Assembly: GCA_964570895.1 (NCBI GenBank)
Contig: CAZMZD010000013.1
Location: forward strand, 1 to 45,332
DNA length: 45,332 nt
Source of the DNA: RGIG1918 sp964570895
GTDB lineage: Bacteria; Cyanobacteriota; Vampirovibrionia; Gastranaerophilales; Gastranaerophilaceae
Direction of reading: 5' to 3'
In this document: positions 16,362-24,419 of the stretch, piece after piece
Numbering within the stretch: the stretch's first letter is position 1
Layout of the letters: every line of letters starts with the position of its first letter
Made by a program: the position numbers and the translations under genes
Notes under the pieces: generated by a model
What the model was told of the DNA's origin: nothing
Database searches by the model: none
What the model saw: only the letters and a program-made list of their open reading frames with translations

Positions 16362-18191
16362 CTATTTTATTTTTCCAGATTCTATCAAAACCATTAAACA
16401 GCTAATATCAGCAGGTTTAACACCGCCGATTCTTAATGCTTGTCCTATTGTTTCAGGGCGGATTTTATCTAATTTTTCTTTTGTTTCTGTTGAAATTTGA
16501 TTAATTTCAAAATAATTTATATTTTTTGGGATTTTTATTTTTTCAGACTTTTCTGCTCTTTGAATTTGTTCAAATTGCCTTTTAATATAACCTTCATATT
16601 TAACAGTTATTTCTGCTTGTTCTTTAATATATGGGTTTTGAGTGATTGGAGTATATCCTATTTTTTCAAGTTCTTTATAAGTTATTTCAGGTCTTTTTAG
16701 ATAATTTATTGCTTTTGTGTGCACAGGTTCAGACATAACTTTTGTTTGTTTTAGGTTTTCAATTTCTCTTTCTATTAATTCTTTTTTAAGTTGAAGTTTA
16801 TTAAATCTTTCTTCAGAAATTAAACCGATTTTATAACCAAGTTCAGTAAGTCTTAAATCTGCATTATCTTGCCTTAAAACAAGCCTATATTCGCTTCTTG
16901 AAGTTAACATTCTATATGGTTCATCAATATCTTTTGTAACTAAATCATCAATTAATGTTCCAATATATGAATTTTCTCTTTCAAAAATTACAGGTTCTTT
17001 ATTTTGAAGCTTCATTACAGCATTAATTCCAGCCACAAGCCCTTGTGCTGCTGCTTCTTCATACCCTGAAGTCCCATTTATTTGACCTGCAAAAAATAAA
17101 CCATCAACAAATTTGCTTTCAAGAGTATATTTTAATTCAACCGCATATATACAATCATATTCAACTGCATAAGCAGGTTTTATAACAGAAACATTTTCAA
17201 GCCCAGGAAGGCTTTTTAACATTTGAAGTTGCGCTTCAATAGGCAAACTTGTTGAAAAACCTTGAACATACATTTCATAAGTGTTTTTACCTTCAGGCTC
17301 AATAAAAATGTGGTGTGAAGGGTTGTTTGCAAACCTTACAACTTTATCTTCAATACTTGGGCAATATCTTGGACCTTTTCCTTTAATTAAACCTTGATAA
17401 AGCGGAGAATATTTTAAATTTTCTCTAATTATTTCATGTGTTCTTTCGTTTGTTTTTGTAAGATAACAAGGCACTGTTTCTCTAATTGGTCTATTTTCTT
17501 TAAAAGAGAAAAATTGATAATAATTTTCATCAACCTTATCACCCTCTTGAATAGAAATTTTTGAAAAATCTATTGTTCTGCCGTCAACTCTTGCAGGAGT
17601 GCCTGTTTTTAGTTTTCTAATTTTATGACCACATTTTGCTAAACTTTCAGATAAACCATTTGCAGCTCTTTCACCCATTCTTCCTGCTGAAAAAGATTTA
17701 AGACCAACAAAAATTCTTCCTTCTAAACTTGTGCCTGTTGTTAAAATCACGCACGGCGCAATATATTCAAGCCCAAGTTCATCTATAACACCTTTTACTT
17801 TATTATTTTCTATAATTAATTCTTTTACTTGAATTTGTTTAATTTTAATATTTTCTTCAGACTCAATTATATGCCTCATATAAGAAGAATATTCTTTTTT
17901 ATCACTTTGAGCTCTAAGTGCCCTAACAGCAGGGCCTTTTGAAGAATTTAGTGTTTTCAATTGGATATAAGTAGCGTCTGCCGCTTCTCCCATAACACCG
18001 CCAAGTGCGTCAATTTCGCGAACTAAATTTGATTTTGCAGGGCCACCAATTGCAGGGTTACAAGGCATTAAACCAATATGTTCAATATTTAATGTACATA
18101 GTAAAACTTTAGCACCAAGCCTTGCTGATGAAACTGCCGCTTCAATTCCTGCATGCCCCGCGCCAACAACTATTACATTAAAATTAAACAT
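16362..18191 (-). CDS. mnmG: tRNA uridine-5-carboxymethylaminomethyl modification enzyme MnmG (GidA)
   Basis: MnmG, with MnmE, installs the cmnm5 group on wobble U34 of several tRNAs using FAD, NADH and methylene-THF. The 609 residues begin MFNFNVIVVGAGHAGIEAAV with the FAD-binding GxGxxG. They include LMPCNPAIGGPAKSNLVREI with the conserved cysteine, KTGTPARVDGRT, and the C-terminal helical MnmE-binding domain ending RIGGVKPADISCLMVLIE. I prefer ATG 18191 to an upstream in-frame TTG (18221), because AAAGG lies ten bases before it and the longer form would overlap thrB. The thrB stop is one base upstream, so dnaN, thrB and mnmG form one leftward operon. Confidence 0.97.
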   Translation of the reverse strand: MFNFNVIVVGAGHAGIEAAVSSARLGAKVLLCTLNIEHIGLMPCNPAIGGPAKSNLVREIDALGGVMGEAADATYIQLKTLNSSKGPAVRALRAQSDKKEYSSYMRHIIESEENIKIKQIQVKELIIENNKVKGVIDELGLEYIAPCVILTTGTSLEGRIFVGLKSFSAGRMGERAANGLSESLAKCGHKIRKLKTGTPARVDGRTIDFSKISIQEGDKVDENYYQFFSFKENRPIRETVPCYLTKTNERTHEIIRENLKYSPLYQGLIKGKGPRYCPSIEDKVVRFANNPSHHIFIEPEGKNTYEMYVQGFSTSLPIEAQLQMLKSLPGLENVSVIKPAYAVEYDCIYAVELKYTLESKFVDGLFFAGQINGTSGYEEAAAQGLVAGINAVMKLQNKEPVIFERENSYIGTLIDDLVTKDIDEPYRMLTSRSEYRLVLRQDNADLRLTELGYKIGLISEERFNKLQLKKELIEREIENLKQTKVMSEPVHTKAINYLKRPEITYKELEKIGYTPITQNPYIKEQAEITVKYEGYIKRQFEQIQRAEKSEKIKIPKNINYFEINQISTETKEKLDKIRPETIGQALRIGGVKPADISCLMVLIESGKIK

Positions 18192-18192
18192 T

Positions 18193-19119
18193 TTATATAA
18201 CCTTTGCCCCTTCAACTTCAAGAGGAAGTGTTAAAACTTTTGCGCCTACATCTATATCAGACCAAGTTTTTAAAACTGTTGTTTTTATTTCTTCAAGAGC
18301 TTCTTTTTTACTTATAACAAGAATTGAAGGACCTGCACCAGATAAAACAGAGCCCATAACTCCATTTATAAATTTTAAATTATTCATAATATCTTCAAGC
18401 CCCGGAACAAGTTTTGTTCTGTATGGTTGATGGATTTTATCTTTTAATGTAACTTTCATTAATTCTTCATCATGAGTGTAAATAGCGTCTACCATAAGAG
18501 CTGATCTTCTTAAATTATAAATCGCGTCTTTTATAGGTATAGCTTCAGGTAAAACAGAACGAGAAATTTCTGTTGAAAGTTCATAGTTTGGTATACAAAT
18601 TGTGATACACCAATCATTTGGCCAAGGAAGTTTTTTAGTAACAACTCTTCCGTCATCTTCTGTGCAAGAAATGGTGAAACCGCCTGTTATTGCAGGAACT
18701 ACATTATCAGGGTGCCCTTCAATTTCTGTTGCAATAGAAATTAAAACACTTTCATCAGCAGGGTTTGAAAGCAATTCATTTGCAGCAATTAAACCGCCAA
18801 CAACTAAACTTGCAGAAGAACCAATACCTCTTGCAATAGGAATAGATGTTTCAATTGTAATTTTAAGCTCTGATGGAACTTGCCCAATAAAATTATATAA
18901 AAACTCAATTGCTTGATAAACAATATTATTTTTATCAGTTGGAACATTTTCAATTTTTTCTTGAGTTTCTTTATTTATAACATTTATTTCAATTCCAGAC
19001 CCAGGTAAAACTGTTTCTTCAATTGTAATAGTGTTGTAAATTGGTAATGCTAAACCGAAACTATCAAAGCCACATCCGATATTTGCAGATGTTGCAGGAA
19101 CTCTAACACTAGCTTTCAT
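18193..19119 (-). CDS. thrB: Homoserine kinase
   Basis: ThrB is a GHMP-family kinase that phosphorylates homoserine in threonine synthesis. The 308 residues contain the N-terminal VRVPATSANIGCGFDSFG, the ATP-binding GHMP motif PIARGIGSSAS (residues 94-104) and the C-terminal GSVLSGAGPSILVISK motif. Its start overlaps the end of dnaN by 11 bases, and mnmG begins one base after its stop. No other threonine-pathway gene is adjacent, so it appears embedded in a mixed housekeeping operon. Confidence 0.95.
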   Translation of the reverse strand: MKASVRVPATSANIGCGFDSFGLALPIYNTITIEETVLPGSGIEINVINKETQEKIENVPTDKNNIVYQAIEFLYNFIGQVPSELKITIETSIPIARGIGSSASLVVGGLIAANELLSNPADESVLISIATEIEGHPDNVVPAITGGFTISCTEDDGRVVTKKLPWPNDWCITICIPNYELSTEISRSVLPEAIPIKDAIYNLRRSALMVDAIYTHDEELMKVTLKDKIHQPYRTKLVPGLEDIMNNLKFINGVMGSVLSGAGPSILVISKKEALEEIKTTVLKTWSDIDVGAKVLTLPLEVEGAKVI

Positions 19120-20254
19120 TTCTTCTCACTTGTACCGGCATAATAAGACATAAATAATCTCTTTCAGCTGCTTCGTTTTCTAATTTTTCAGTAATTATTG
19201 AAGCCGCCCCAGGAGTTGAAATTTCCATTTTAATTTCTTTTGTTTCCATATTTTTAATTGCGTCTAATAAATATTTATAATTAAAAGCAATTATAATATC
19301 ATCTTTTGAATATTCTATTTCAATCATATCTTTTCCTGAACCAATTTCAGGAGCGTCTGACATAATTTCTAAAATATTTTCAGAAAAACTCATTTCAATT
19401 ATATTTGTTCTTTCATTTACCATTGTTGAAATTCTTTCAATTGAATTAACAAGTTCTTCTCTATTTATTGTAACGATATTTTCATATCTATCAGGAATTA
19501 ATTGTTGATATTTAGGATAATTTCCTTCTATCAGCTTTGAAGAAAATTTTAAATCGTTAAACAAGAATAAAATTTTATTCTTTGTAATTTCCATTTTTAT
19601 TGTTTTATCTTGTGTTATAGAGGAAATTCTTAAAATTTCGTTTAAAGTTTTAATTGGAATAATAAATTGTATATCTTCAAATTCACCATCTAAAAGTTTT
19701 GTGCTTTTTGTAAGTCTGTTTCCGTCAGTTCCTGCAAATTCAATTTTATTATCTTGAATTGTTACACAAATTCCGCCTAAAACGCTTGAAATTTCATTTT
19801 GTGCAGCAGTGTAAAGAGTTTGTTTTATTAATTTAGTGAATATATTTTTATCAATTTCATATTTTTTTATATCTTCTTGTTGGTTTTCCATAAAAATTTT
19901 AGGATACTCGGTTGAACTTATCCCAACAAGCTCAAATTTAGATTTTCCACAAGTTATTGTGGTTTTATTTGTTTCTTCATCTACATTTAATTTAATTGGT
20001 TTTTCTTCAAGACGAGTTATTATTTCACCAAGAGTTTTTGCTTTAAGGGTTATAGAACCTTCTTTTTCAACTGTTCCATTAATTTTGCAACTTATTGCTT
20101 GAGTTAAATCTGTTGCGCTAAATAAAATCCTGTCATTTGAAACAGTTTCAATTAGAATATTTGAAAGAACAGGTTGAATTACTTTTTGAGCAGTGATTTT
20201 TTCAACCATTTTTATTGCTGTTAAAAATTTGTCTTTCTCTAAAAGAATTTCCAT
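19109..20254 (-). CDS. dnaN: DNA polymerase III sliding clamp (beta subunit)
   Basis: DnaN encircles DNA as a dimer and tethers the replicative polymerase. The 381 residues match the family length and three-domain repeat. The start MEILLEKDKFLTAIKMVEKI is typical, GTDGNRLTKS lies in the middle (usual GTDSHRL), and the end reads CLIMPVQVRR, the canonical MPVR(L/V)-type C-terminus. The Shine-Dalgarno AAGGGG precedes ATG 20254, with TATAAT boxes in the AT-rich upstream gap. dnaA is not adjacent and I saw no DnaA boxes, so this does not look like a classical dnaA-dnaN origin. It heads the dnaN-thrB-mnmG operon. Confidence 0.97.
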   Translation of the reverse strand: MEILLEKDKFLTAIKMVEKITAQKVIQPVLSNILIETVSNDRILFSATDLTQAISCKINGTVEKEGSITLKAKTLGEIITRLEEKPIKLNVDEETNKTTITCGKSKFELVGISSTEYPKIFMENQQEDIKKYEIDKNIFTKLIKQTLYTAAQNEISSVLGGICVTIQDNKIEFAGTDGNRLTKSTKLLDGEFEDIQFIIPIKTLNEILRISSITQDKTIKMEITKNKILFLFNDLKFSSKLIEGNYPKYQQLIPDRYENIVTINREELVNSIERISTMVNERTNIIEMSFSENILEIMSDAPEIGSGKDMIEIEYSKDDIIIAFNYKYLLDAIKNMETKEIKMEISTPGAASIITEKLENEAAERDYLCLIMPVQVRRNES

Positions 20255-20393
20255 TTTAATCCCCTTATTATAATTTATAAATATTATAATATAAAAATAA
20301 TAATTTATAATGCAAAATAAAACTGTTTAAAAATAATATTTTTTTAATCTATAATTGAAATTTAGCTTGTTTAAAAACTTGTTGAAAAATAAT

Positions 20394-21065
20394 TTAATTT
20401 TCAACAACCGAGAGAGATAAGAAATAAATATTTATGTTTTTAACATTTTTGAACGAATTTATTATTTCACTTGCTGTTGCGCCGGATGTTACAATATCAT
20501 CAATTATTAAAATATTAGGTTTATTAATATTTTCTATATTTATTTTAAAAGAATTTTTTATATTTTCGTATCTTTCAGCGTAATTGAGGTTATATTGCGG
20601 TTTTGTGTATTTTACTTTTTCTATAATTTTGTCTGAATATGAAAAATTTAGCAGTTTTGCTAACTCTTCAACAATTAAATTTATATGATTGTAACCTCTT
20701 TTATTTTTTCTGTCTTTATAACTTGGAACACCTATTATAATTGTGTTTTCAGGTGTTAAAACATTTTTTAATTCACAAGAATTAAAATAATCAAACAGCA
20801 ATTTTGTAAATAATTTATATAAAGATTTTTTATGTTTAAATTTGTAATTTAATATTAGTTTTTGAATTTCATTTTTATAAAAAAACGGCGAATAGATTTG
20901 AACAGAGTTTATAATTCTATTATGAAAATTTGTTGAAAATTTTAAGCTTTTTAAACAAGTTTTACACAAGCAAAAATCTTCCGCATTTTCACCACAAAGC
21001 ACACATTTTTCAGTATAAATACAATTTATTAAATTTTTAATTATTTCTTTAAATTTTAATAACAT
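20394..21065 (-). CDS. comF: ComF family phosphoribosyltransferase-like protein
   Basis: ComF-type proteins combine an N-terminal zinc finger with a PRTase domain, and in competent bacteria they help DNA uptake and recombination. From ATG 21065 there are 223 residues. The finger is CVLCGENAEDFCLCKTC, NYKFKHKKSLYKLF is the ComF helix, RGYNHINLIVEELAK is the family signature, and ILIIDDIVTSGATASE is the PRPP-binding motif. A TTG at 21095 is also in frame, but it would place the start almost at the transcription start of the divergent promoter at 21101. No strong Shine-Dalgarno supports either start. The gene is single and divergent from gcvPB. Confidence 0.9.
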   Translation of the reverse strand: MLLKFKEIIKNLINCIYTEKCVLCGENAEDFCLCKTCLKSLKFSTNFHNRIINSVQIYSPFFYKNEIQKLILNYKFKHKKSLYKLFTKLLFDYFNSCELKNVLTPENTIIIGVPSYKDRKNKRGYNHINLIVEELAKLLNFSYSDKIIEKVKYTKPQYNLNYAERYENIKNSFKINIENINKPNILIIDDIVTSGATASEIINSFKNVKNINIYFLSLSVVEN

Positions 21066-21100
21066 TTGAATTGTAAACTTCTTTATGTAAAACAAAAAAT

Positions 21101-21110
21101 ATTATATAAT
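21101..21110. promoter_or_regulatory. Palindromic divergent -10 element shared by comF and gcvPB
   Basis: ATTATATAAT is a perfect palindrome, so each strand reads TATAAT. Rightward, TATAAT 21105-21110 lies nine bases before ATG 21120 of gcvPB, with TTTATG at 21082-21087 as a possible -35. Leftward, TATAAT 21106-21101 would start transcription near 21094, ahead of comF. The two polymerases would compete for one box. Confidence 0.5.
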
Positions 21111-21119
21111 TTATTTGCT

Positions 21120-22517
21120 ATGAAAACAATTTTTGAAAAAACAAAAAAATATAAAAAAGAAAATATTTCTATTAAAAGTAAATTTGGAAGAAAAAAAGAA
21201 TTAAATCTTCCAAATTTGCCTGAAATTGAAGTTATGAGGCATTATAAAGAACTTAGTGATAAAAATTTTTGCATTGAAAAAGGTTTTTATCCGCTTGGTT
21301 CTTGCACAATGAAATATAATCCAAGAATTAATGAAAAAGTTTCATCTTTTAACGGTTTTAATTCAGTTCATCCAAATCAAAAAGATGAAGATGTACAAGG
21401 TGTTTTAAAATTAATTTATGACCTTGAGAAAAATTTAAAAATAATTACAGGAATGGATGCAATCACTATGCAACCATGTGCCGGTGCACATGGCGAATTA
21501 ACAGGTATGATGGTTGTTAAAAAATATTTTGAAAAAATTGGTCAAAATAGAAAAAAAGTTATTATTCCTGATAGTGCTCACGGAACAAACCCTGCAAGCG
21601 CTTCAATGTGTGGTTTTGAAATTATTGAAGTTAAATCAAATGAACTTGGGCAAGTAAATGTTGAAGAATTAAAAAATCTTTTAAATGAAGATGTTGCTGC
21701 AATTATGATGACAAACCCAAACACACTTGGAATTTTTGAAGAAAATATTTTAGAAATTTCAAGCCTTGCGCACAAAAACGGCAGTTTGTTATATTATGAC
21801 GGAGCTAATTTTAATGCAATTATGGGTTACACAAACCCAAAATTAATGGGTTTTGATATAGTTCACCTTAATTTACATAAAACATTTTCAACTCCACACG
21901 GCGGCGGTGGCCCAGGGGCCGGCCCTGTTGGCGTAGTTGAAAAATTAGCAGAATTTTTGCCTGTTCCAAGAATAATTTTTGATGGCAAAAAATATAAAAG
22001 AGAATACAATTTTAAAAATTCCATAGGTAAAGTTTCAGCCTATTTTGGAAATTTTGGTGTTTTAATTAGAGCATACACTTACATTTTAATGATGGGTAAA
22101 TTACTTAAAAAAGCCTCATCTGACGCAGTTTTAAGTGCAAATTATTTAAAAGAACAATTAAAAGATAAATATAACTTACCCCACGGCGGTTTTTGCATGC
22201 ATGAATTTGTTTTATCCGGCGATAAACAAGTTGAGCGCGGAGTTCATACAATAGATATTGCAAAAGCTTTGATGAATATGGAAATTCACCCGCCAACAGT
22301 TTATTTTCCGTTAATTGTCCACGAAGCAATTATGATTGAACCAACAGAATCTGAAACAAAAGAAACTTTAGATAATTTCATTTGTGCAATGAAAGAAATT
22401 GCTGAAATGGTTGAAAACAATGTAGATTTTAGTGAATTTCCAAAAAATGCACCTGTTAAAAGAATAAATGAAGTTTATGGTGCCAGAAATCTTGATTTAA
22501 AACAAAATGAAATATGA
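21120..22517 (+). CDS. gcvPB: Glycine dehydrogenase (decarboxylating) subunit 2
   Basis: This is the beta half of the split P-protein of the glycine cleavage system. It decarboxylates glycine on PLP and passes the aminomethyl group to GcvH. From ATG 21120 there are 465 residues. YPLGSCTMKYNPRIN, MQPCAGAHGELTGM, PDSAHGTNPASASM and the PLP-lysine motif HLNLHKTFSTPHGGGGPGAG are all present. The longer in-frame start at 21066 would run through the promoter. TATAAT ends nine bases before the ATG and no Shine-Dalgarno is visible, so the leader is at most a few bases. gcvPA, gcvT and gcvH are not in the window. The gene overlaps mini-RNase III by 11 bases. Confidence 0.95.
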   Translation: MKTIFEKTKKYKKENISIKSKFGRKKELNLPNLPEIEVMRHYKELSDKNFCIEKGFYPLGSCTMKYNPRINEKVSSFNGFNSVHPNQKDEDVQGVLKLIYDLEKNLKIITGMDAITMQPCAGAHGELTGMMVVKKYFEKIGQNRKKVIIPDSAHGTNPASASMCGFEIIEVKSNELGQVNVEELKNLLNEDVAAIMMTNPNTLGIFEENILEISSLAHKNGSLLYYDGANFNAIMGYTNPKLMGFDIVHLNLHKTFSTPHGGGGPGAGPVGVVEKLAEFLPVPRIIFDGKKYKREYNFKNSIGKVSAYFGNFGVLIRAYTYILMMGKLLKKASSDAVLSANYLKEQLKDKYNLPHGGFCMHEFVLSGDKQVERGVHTIDIAKALMNMEIHPPTVYFPLIVHEAIMIEPTESETKETLDNFICAMKEIAEMVENNVDFSEFPKNAPVKRINEVYGARNLDLKQNEI

Positions 22518-22872
22518 TATTAAAAACTATGCATATTTAGGCGATGCTGTTTGGGAAATTATAATTAGAAAAGTTATAATTCAAAAAACTACTGTTCAAA
22601 ATAAAATGCATAAAATTTCTACAATGTTTGTGTGCGCTGAATTTCAGGCGGAATTATTGAATGTAATTTTACCTCTTTTAAACGAAGAAGAAAAAGAAGT
22701 TGTAAAAAGAGCACGAAACATAAAACTAGGCATAAGTAAAAAAAATAATCCAAAAATTCATACACTTGCAACTGCATTTGAAACATTAATTGGATATTTG
22801 TTTATAGAAAATAAAGAAAAATATGATTTATTTGAAAAAATTTTTTCAGAAATATTAGAAGAAAATTTATAA
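22507..22872 (+). CDS. mrnC: Mini-ribonuclease III
   Basis: Mini-RNase III is a dimeric RNase III catalytic domain without the double-stranded RNA-binding domain, and in Bacillus it matures 23S rRNA. The 121 residues contain the motif AYLGDAVWE (residues 9-17, Asp13 catalytic), the RARN segment and ATAFETLIGYLF, which carries the second acidic metal ligand. The start lies inside the end of gcvPB, so the two are translated as a coupled pair. In many bacteria this gene lies next to cysS; that context is absent here. Confidence 0.93.
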   Translation: MKYDIKNYAYLGDAVWEIIIRKVIIQKTTVQNKMHKISTMFVCAEFQAELLNVILPLLNEEEKEVVKRARNIKLGISKKNNPKIHTLATAFETLIGYLFIENKEKYDLFEKIFSEILEENL

Positions 22873-22874
22873 AA

Positions 22875-22906
22875 TTTCCATGCCAATTTTTGGTGAGGCA
22901 TGGAAA
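22875..22906 (+). terminator. Perfect 10-bp hairpin after mrnC
   Basis: TTTCCATGCC (22875-22884) pairs perfectly with GGCATGGAAA (22897-22906) around a 12-base loop, starting two bases after the mrnC stop. On the plus strand it is followed by A residues, not by U residues. It is therefore either an atypical terminator or a 3'-protecting hairpin for the gcvPB-mrnC mRNA. Confidence 0.55.
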
Positions 22907-22928
22907 AAAATCAGAAAAAACAAAAATC

Positions 22929-23082
22929 TTTACATAACTTTACAGTTACAAGCATAATAGCAATTCATACAAAACATGGACTGCGCATGGGTTTTGCATG
23001 AATGAAAACATGAAAACCATGTCAGGGATTGGCTTTTGGCATGTTTTAAAAATAAAAACCCTTGTGTAAGAAGGGTTTTCAG
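22929..23082 (+). ncRNA. Candidate structured RNA of unknown family
   Basis: This stretch of the 369-base gap has no credible reading frame but dense base pairing. A possible promoter is TTTACA 22929-22934, 18 bases, CATAAT 22953-22958. Arms 22964-22975 and 22991-23002 pair 11 of 12. An overlapping stem joins CATGGGTTTT (22986-22995) to AAAACCATG (23013-23021) with one bulged G. AAAACATG (23005-23012) pairs perfectly with CATGTTTT (23040-23047). These cannot all form at once, which resembles a switch or attenuator. A terminator-like hairpin closes the region at 23055-23079. I recognise no Rfam family. Strand, ends and function are inferred. Confidence 0.35.
23055..23079 (+). terminator. Terminator-like hairpin
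   Basis: AAAACCCTT (23055-23063) pairs perfectly with AAGGGTTTT (23071-23079) around a seven-base loop, giving a 9-bp stem with the U residues inside the 3' arm. It probably ends transcription from mrnC or from the candidate RNA before it. The A-rich left arm makes it potentially bidirectional. Confidence 0.65.
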
Positions 23083-23119
23083 ATTTATTAAGAAATATTA
23101 TGCAGCACATGTTTTTCAC

Positions 23120-23241
23120 TTGAAAAAGGCTCTTTGAAAGTTATAATTATAAGTGAACCCGCTGATAATAAGGCTTTTGCCGATAGGTGATACTTCATGT
23201 TGGGTTTATTTTGACTTGCAAAAATTCGGGAGAATATATAC
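23120..23241 (+). promoter_or_regulatory. Promoter and structured leader of the cysteine-rich gene
   Basis: TTGAAA (23120-23125), 16 bases and TATAAT (23142-23147) form a good sigma-70-type promoter. The start site would be near 23154, leaving a leader of about 88 bases. In it GAACCC (23155-23160) can pair with GGGTTT (23202-23207), enclosing a small GGC-TTTT-GCC hairpin (23172-23181). CGGGAG at 23227-23232 is the Shine-Dalgarno. The long leader contrasts with the many short or absent leaders nearby. I do not recognise a known riboswitch in it. Confidence 0.45.
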
Positions 23242-23460
23242 GTGTTAGAAACCAGAAATTTTGGACGCGCAGTTGCTGTTAGAAGATGGACTACGACTGC
23301 GATTGAATGTTATAAAAGAGGTTGCAATTGCGAAGGTTGTTTTTATACAGATTTCTTTAATAATTCCAGCCAAAAATGCCAAATGAAATCATCAGTTTTA
23401 GAACTTGTTAGAGTTCTTGGAAAACCTGATGTAGAAATGCAACAAGTTTTATTAGATTAA
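23242..23460 (+). CDS. Small cysteine-rich protein, probably metal-binding
   Basis: The 72-residue protein starts at GTG 23242 behind GGGAG. After a basic N-terminus (ETRNFGRAVAVRRWTTTAIE) it carries CYKRGCNCEGCFY and then QKCQMKSSVLELVRVLGKP. The cysteine pattern C-x4-C-x-C-x2-C plus a later C-Q-M-K suggests a zinc or iron-sulfur site followed by a helix. I have the impression that similar short proteins occur in several anaerobic bacteria, but I cannot name a family and assign no function. The stop overlaps that of trxB on the other strand. A strong promoter and a structured leader suggest regulated expression. Confidence 0.7.
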   Translation: MLETRNFGRAVAVRRWTTTAIECYKRGCNCEGCFYTDFFNNSSQKCQMKSSVLELVRVLGKPDVEMQQVLLD

Positions 23461-24404
23461 TTTTTAACTAAAATTTCTGAATTTTCTTCGATATACTTAA
23501 TTGCGTTAACTCCTGCTATTGCGCCGTCTGCAACAGCGGTAATTACTTGTCTTAGAGGGGTTGTGCGAATATCACCAATTGCAAAAACACCGCTCACGCT
23601 TGTTTGCATTAATTCATTAGTTTTTATAAAGCCTTTAGAATCTTGTTCAATTTGACCATTGAATAAATCGCAATTAGGTTTGAAACCAATGTATGGAAAC
23701 ACACCATCAACAGATAGAGTTGATTTTTCTCCTGTTTTTACATTTTTAATTTCAACTTCAGATACTTTATTTTCGCAAGCGTTAATTTTTTCTACAACGC
23801 TATCGTATACAAATTCAATTTTTTCGTTTTTAAATGCTCTTTCTTGAACAATTTTATCTGCACGTAGTTCATTTCTTCTGTGAATTATATAAACTTTATT
23901 TGCAAAGCGAGTTAAATATCCGGCTTCTTCAACGGCAGCATTTCCGCCGCCAACAACTGCAACCGTTTTATCTCTATAAAAAGCACCATCACAAACAGCA
24001 CAATAACTTACGCCGCGCCCAATGTTTTCAATTTCGCCTTCAACCCCTAATTTTTGTGGGCATGCGCCTGTTGCAATAATAATTGAACGAGCTAAAAATT
24101 CTTTTCCGTCCAAAAGCACAATTTTTTTAATGGCAGACACTAAATCTACTGATTTTATTTCAACAGCAGGAAATTTTTGAACATTAAATTTATCTAAATG
24201 TTCTTCTAATTTTTCGCTTAATTCCCAACCTTCAATTTCTTTAAACCCTGGGTAATTTTCAATTTCTAAATAATTTACAGGGGCTCCGCCGAACATTGAT
24301 ATATCTAAAATTGCACAATCTAAGTTACCTCTTGCACAATAAATGCCCGCGCTCATTCCTGCAGGGCCGCCGCCTAAAATAATGCAATCATAAATTTTTT
24401 CCAT
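23457..24404 (-). CDS. trxB: Thioredoxin reductase (NADPH)
   Basis: TrxB passes electrons from NADPH through FAD and a redox disulfide to thioredoxin. The 315 residues show the FAD-binding GGGPAGMSAGIY (residues 11-22), the active-site pair Cys135-Ala-Val-Cys138-Asp, the NADPH-binding VVGGGNAAVEEA and the C-terminal FAIGDIRTTPLRQVITAVADGA. All catalytic elements are intact. GAGGAAAT precedes ATG 24404. It is followed at its 3' end by the converging cysteine-rich gene, whose stop codon shares bases with its own. Upstream, 15 bases away, lies the secreted-protein gene, probably in the same operon. Confidence 0.97.
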   Translation of the reverse strand: MEKIYDCIILGGGPAGMSAGIYCARGNLDCAILDISMFGGAPVNYLEIENYPGFKEIEGWELSEKLEEHLDKFNVQKFPAVEIKSVDLVSAIKKIVLLDGKEFLARSIIIATGACPQKLGVEGEIENIGRGVSYCAVCDGAFYRDKTVAVVGGGNAAVEEAGYLTRFANKVYIIHRRNELRADKIVQERAFKNEKIEFVYDSVVEKINACENKVSEVEIKNVKTGEKSTLSVDGVFPYIGFKPNCDLFNGQIEQDSKGFIKTNELMQTSVSGVFAIGDIRTTPLRQVITAVADGAIAGVNAIKYIEENSEILVKN

Positions 24405-24419
24405 ATTTCCTCAAACTCT

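Noticed and set aside
20255..20393. Possible replication origin beside dnaN
   Set aside because: The gap is AT-rich with several TATAAT boxes, but I saw no TTATCCACA-type DnaA boxes, and dnaA is not adjacent.
21066..21119. Glycine riboswitch or N-terminal extension before gcvPB
   Set aside because: The space between the -10 and the ATG is nine bases, and the in-frame extension runs through the promoter.
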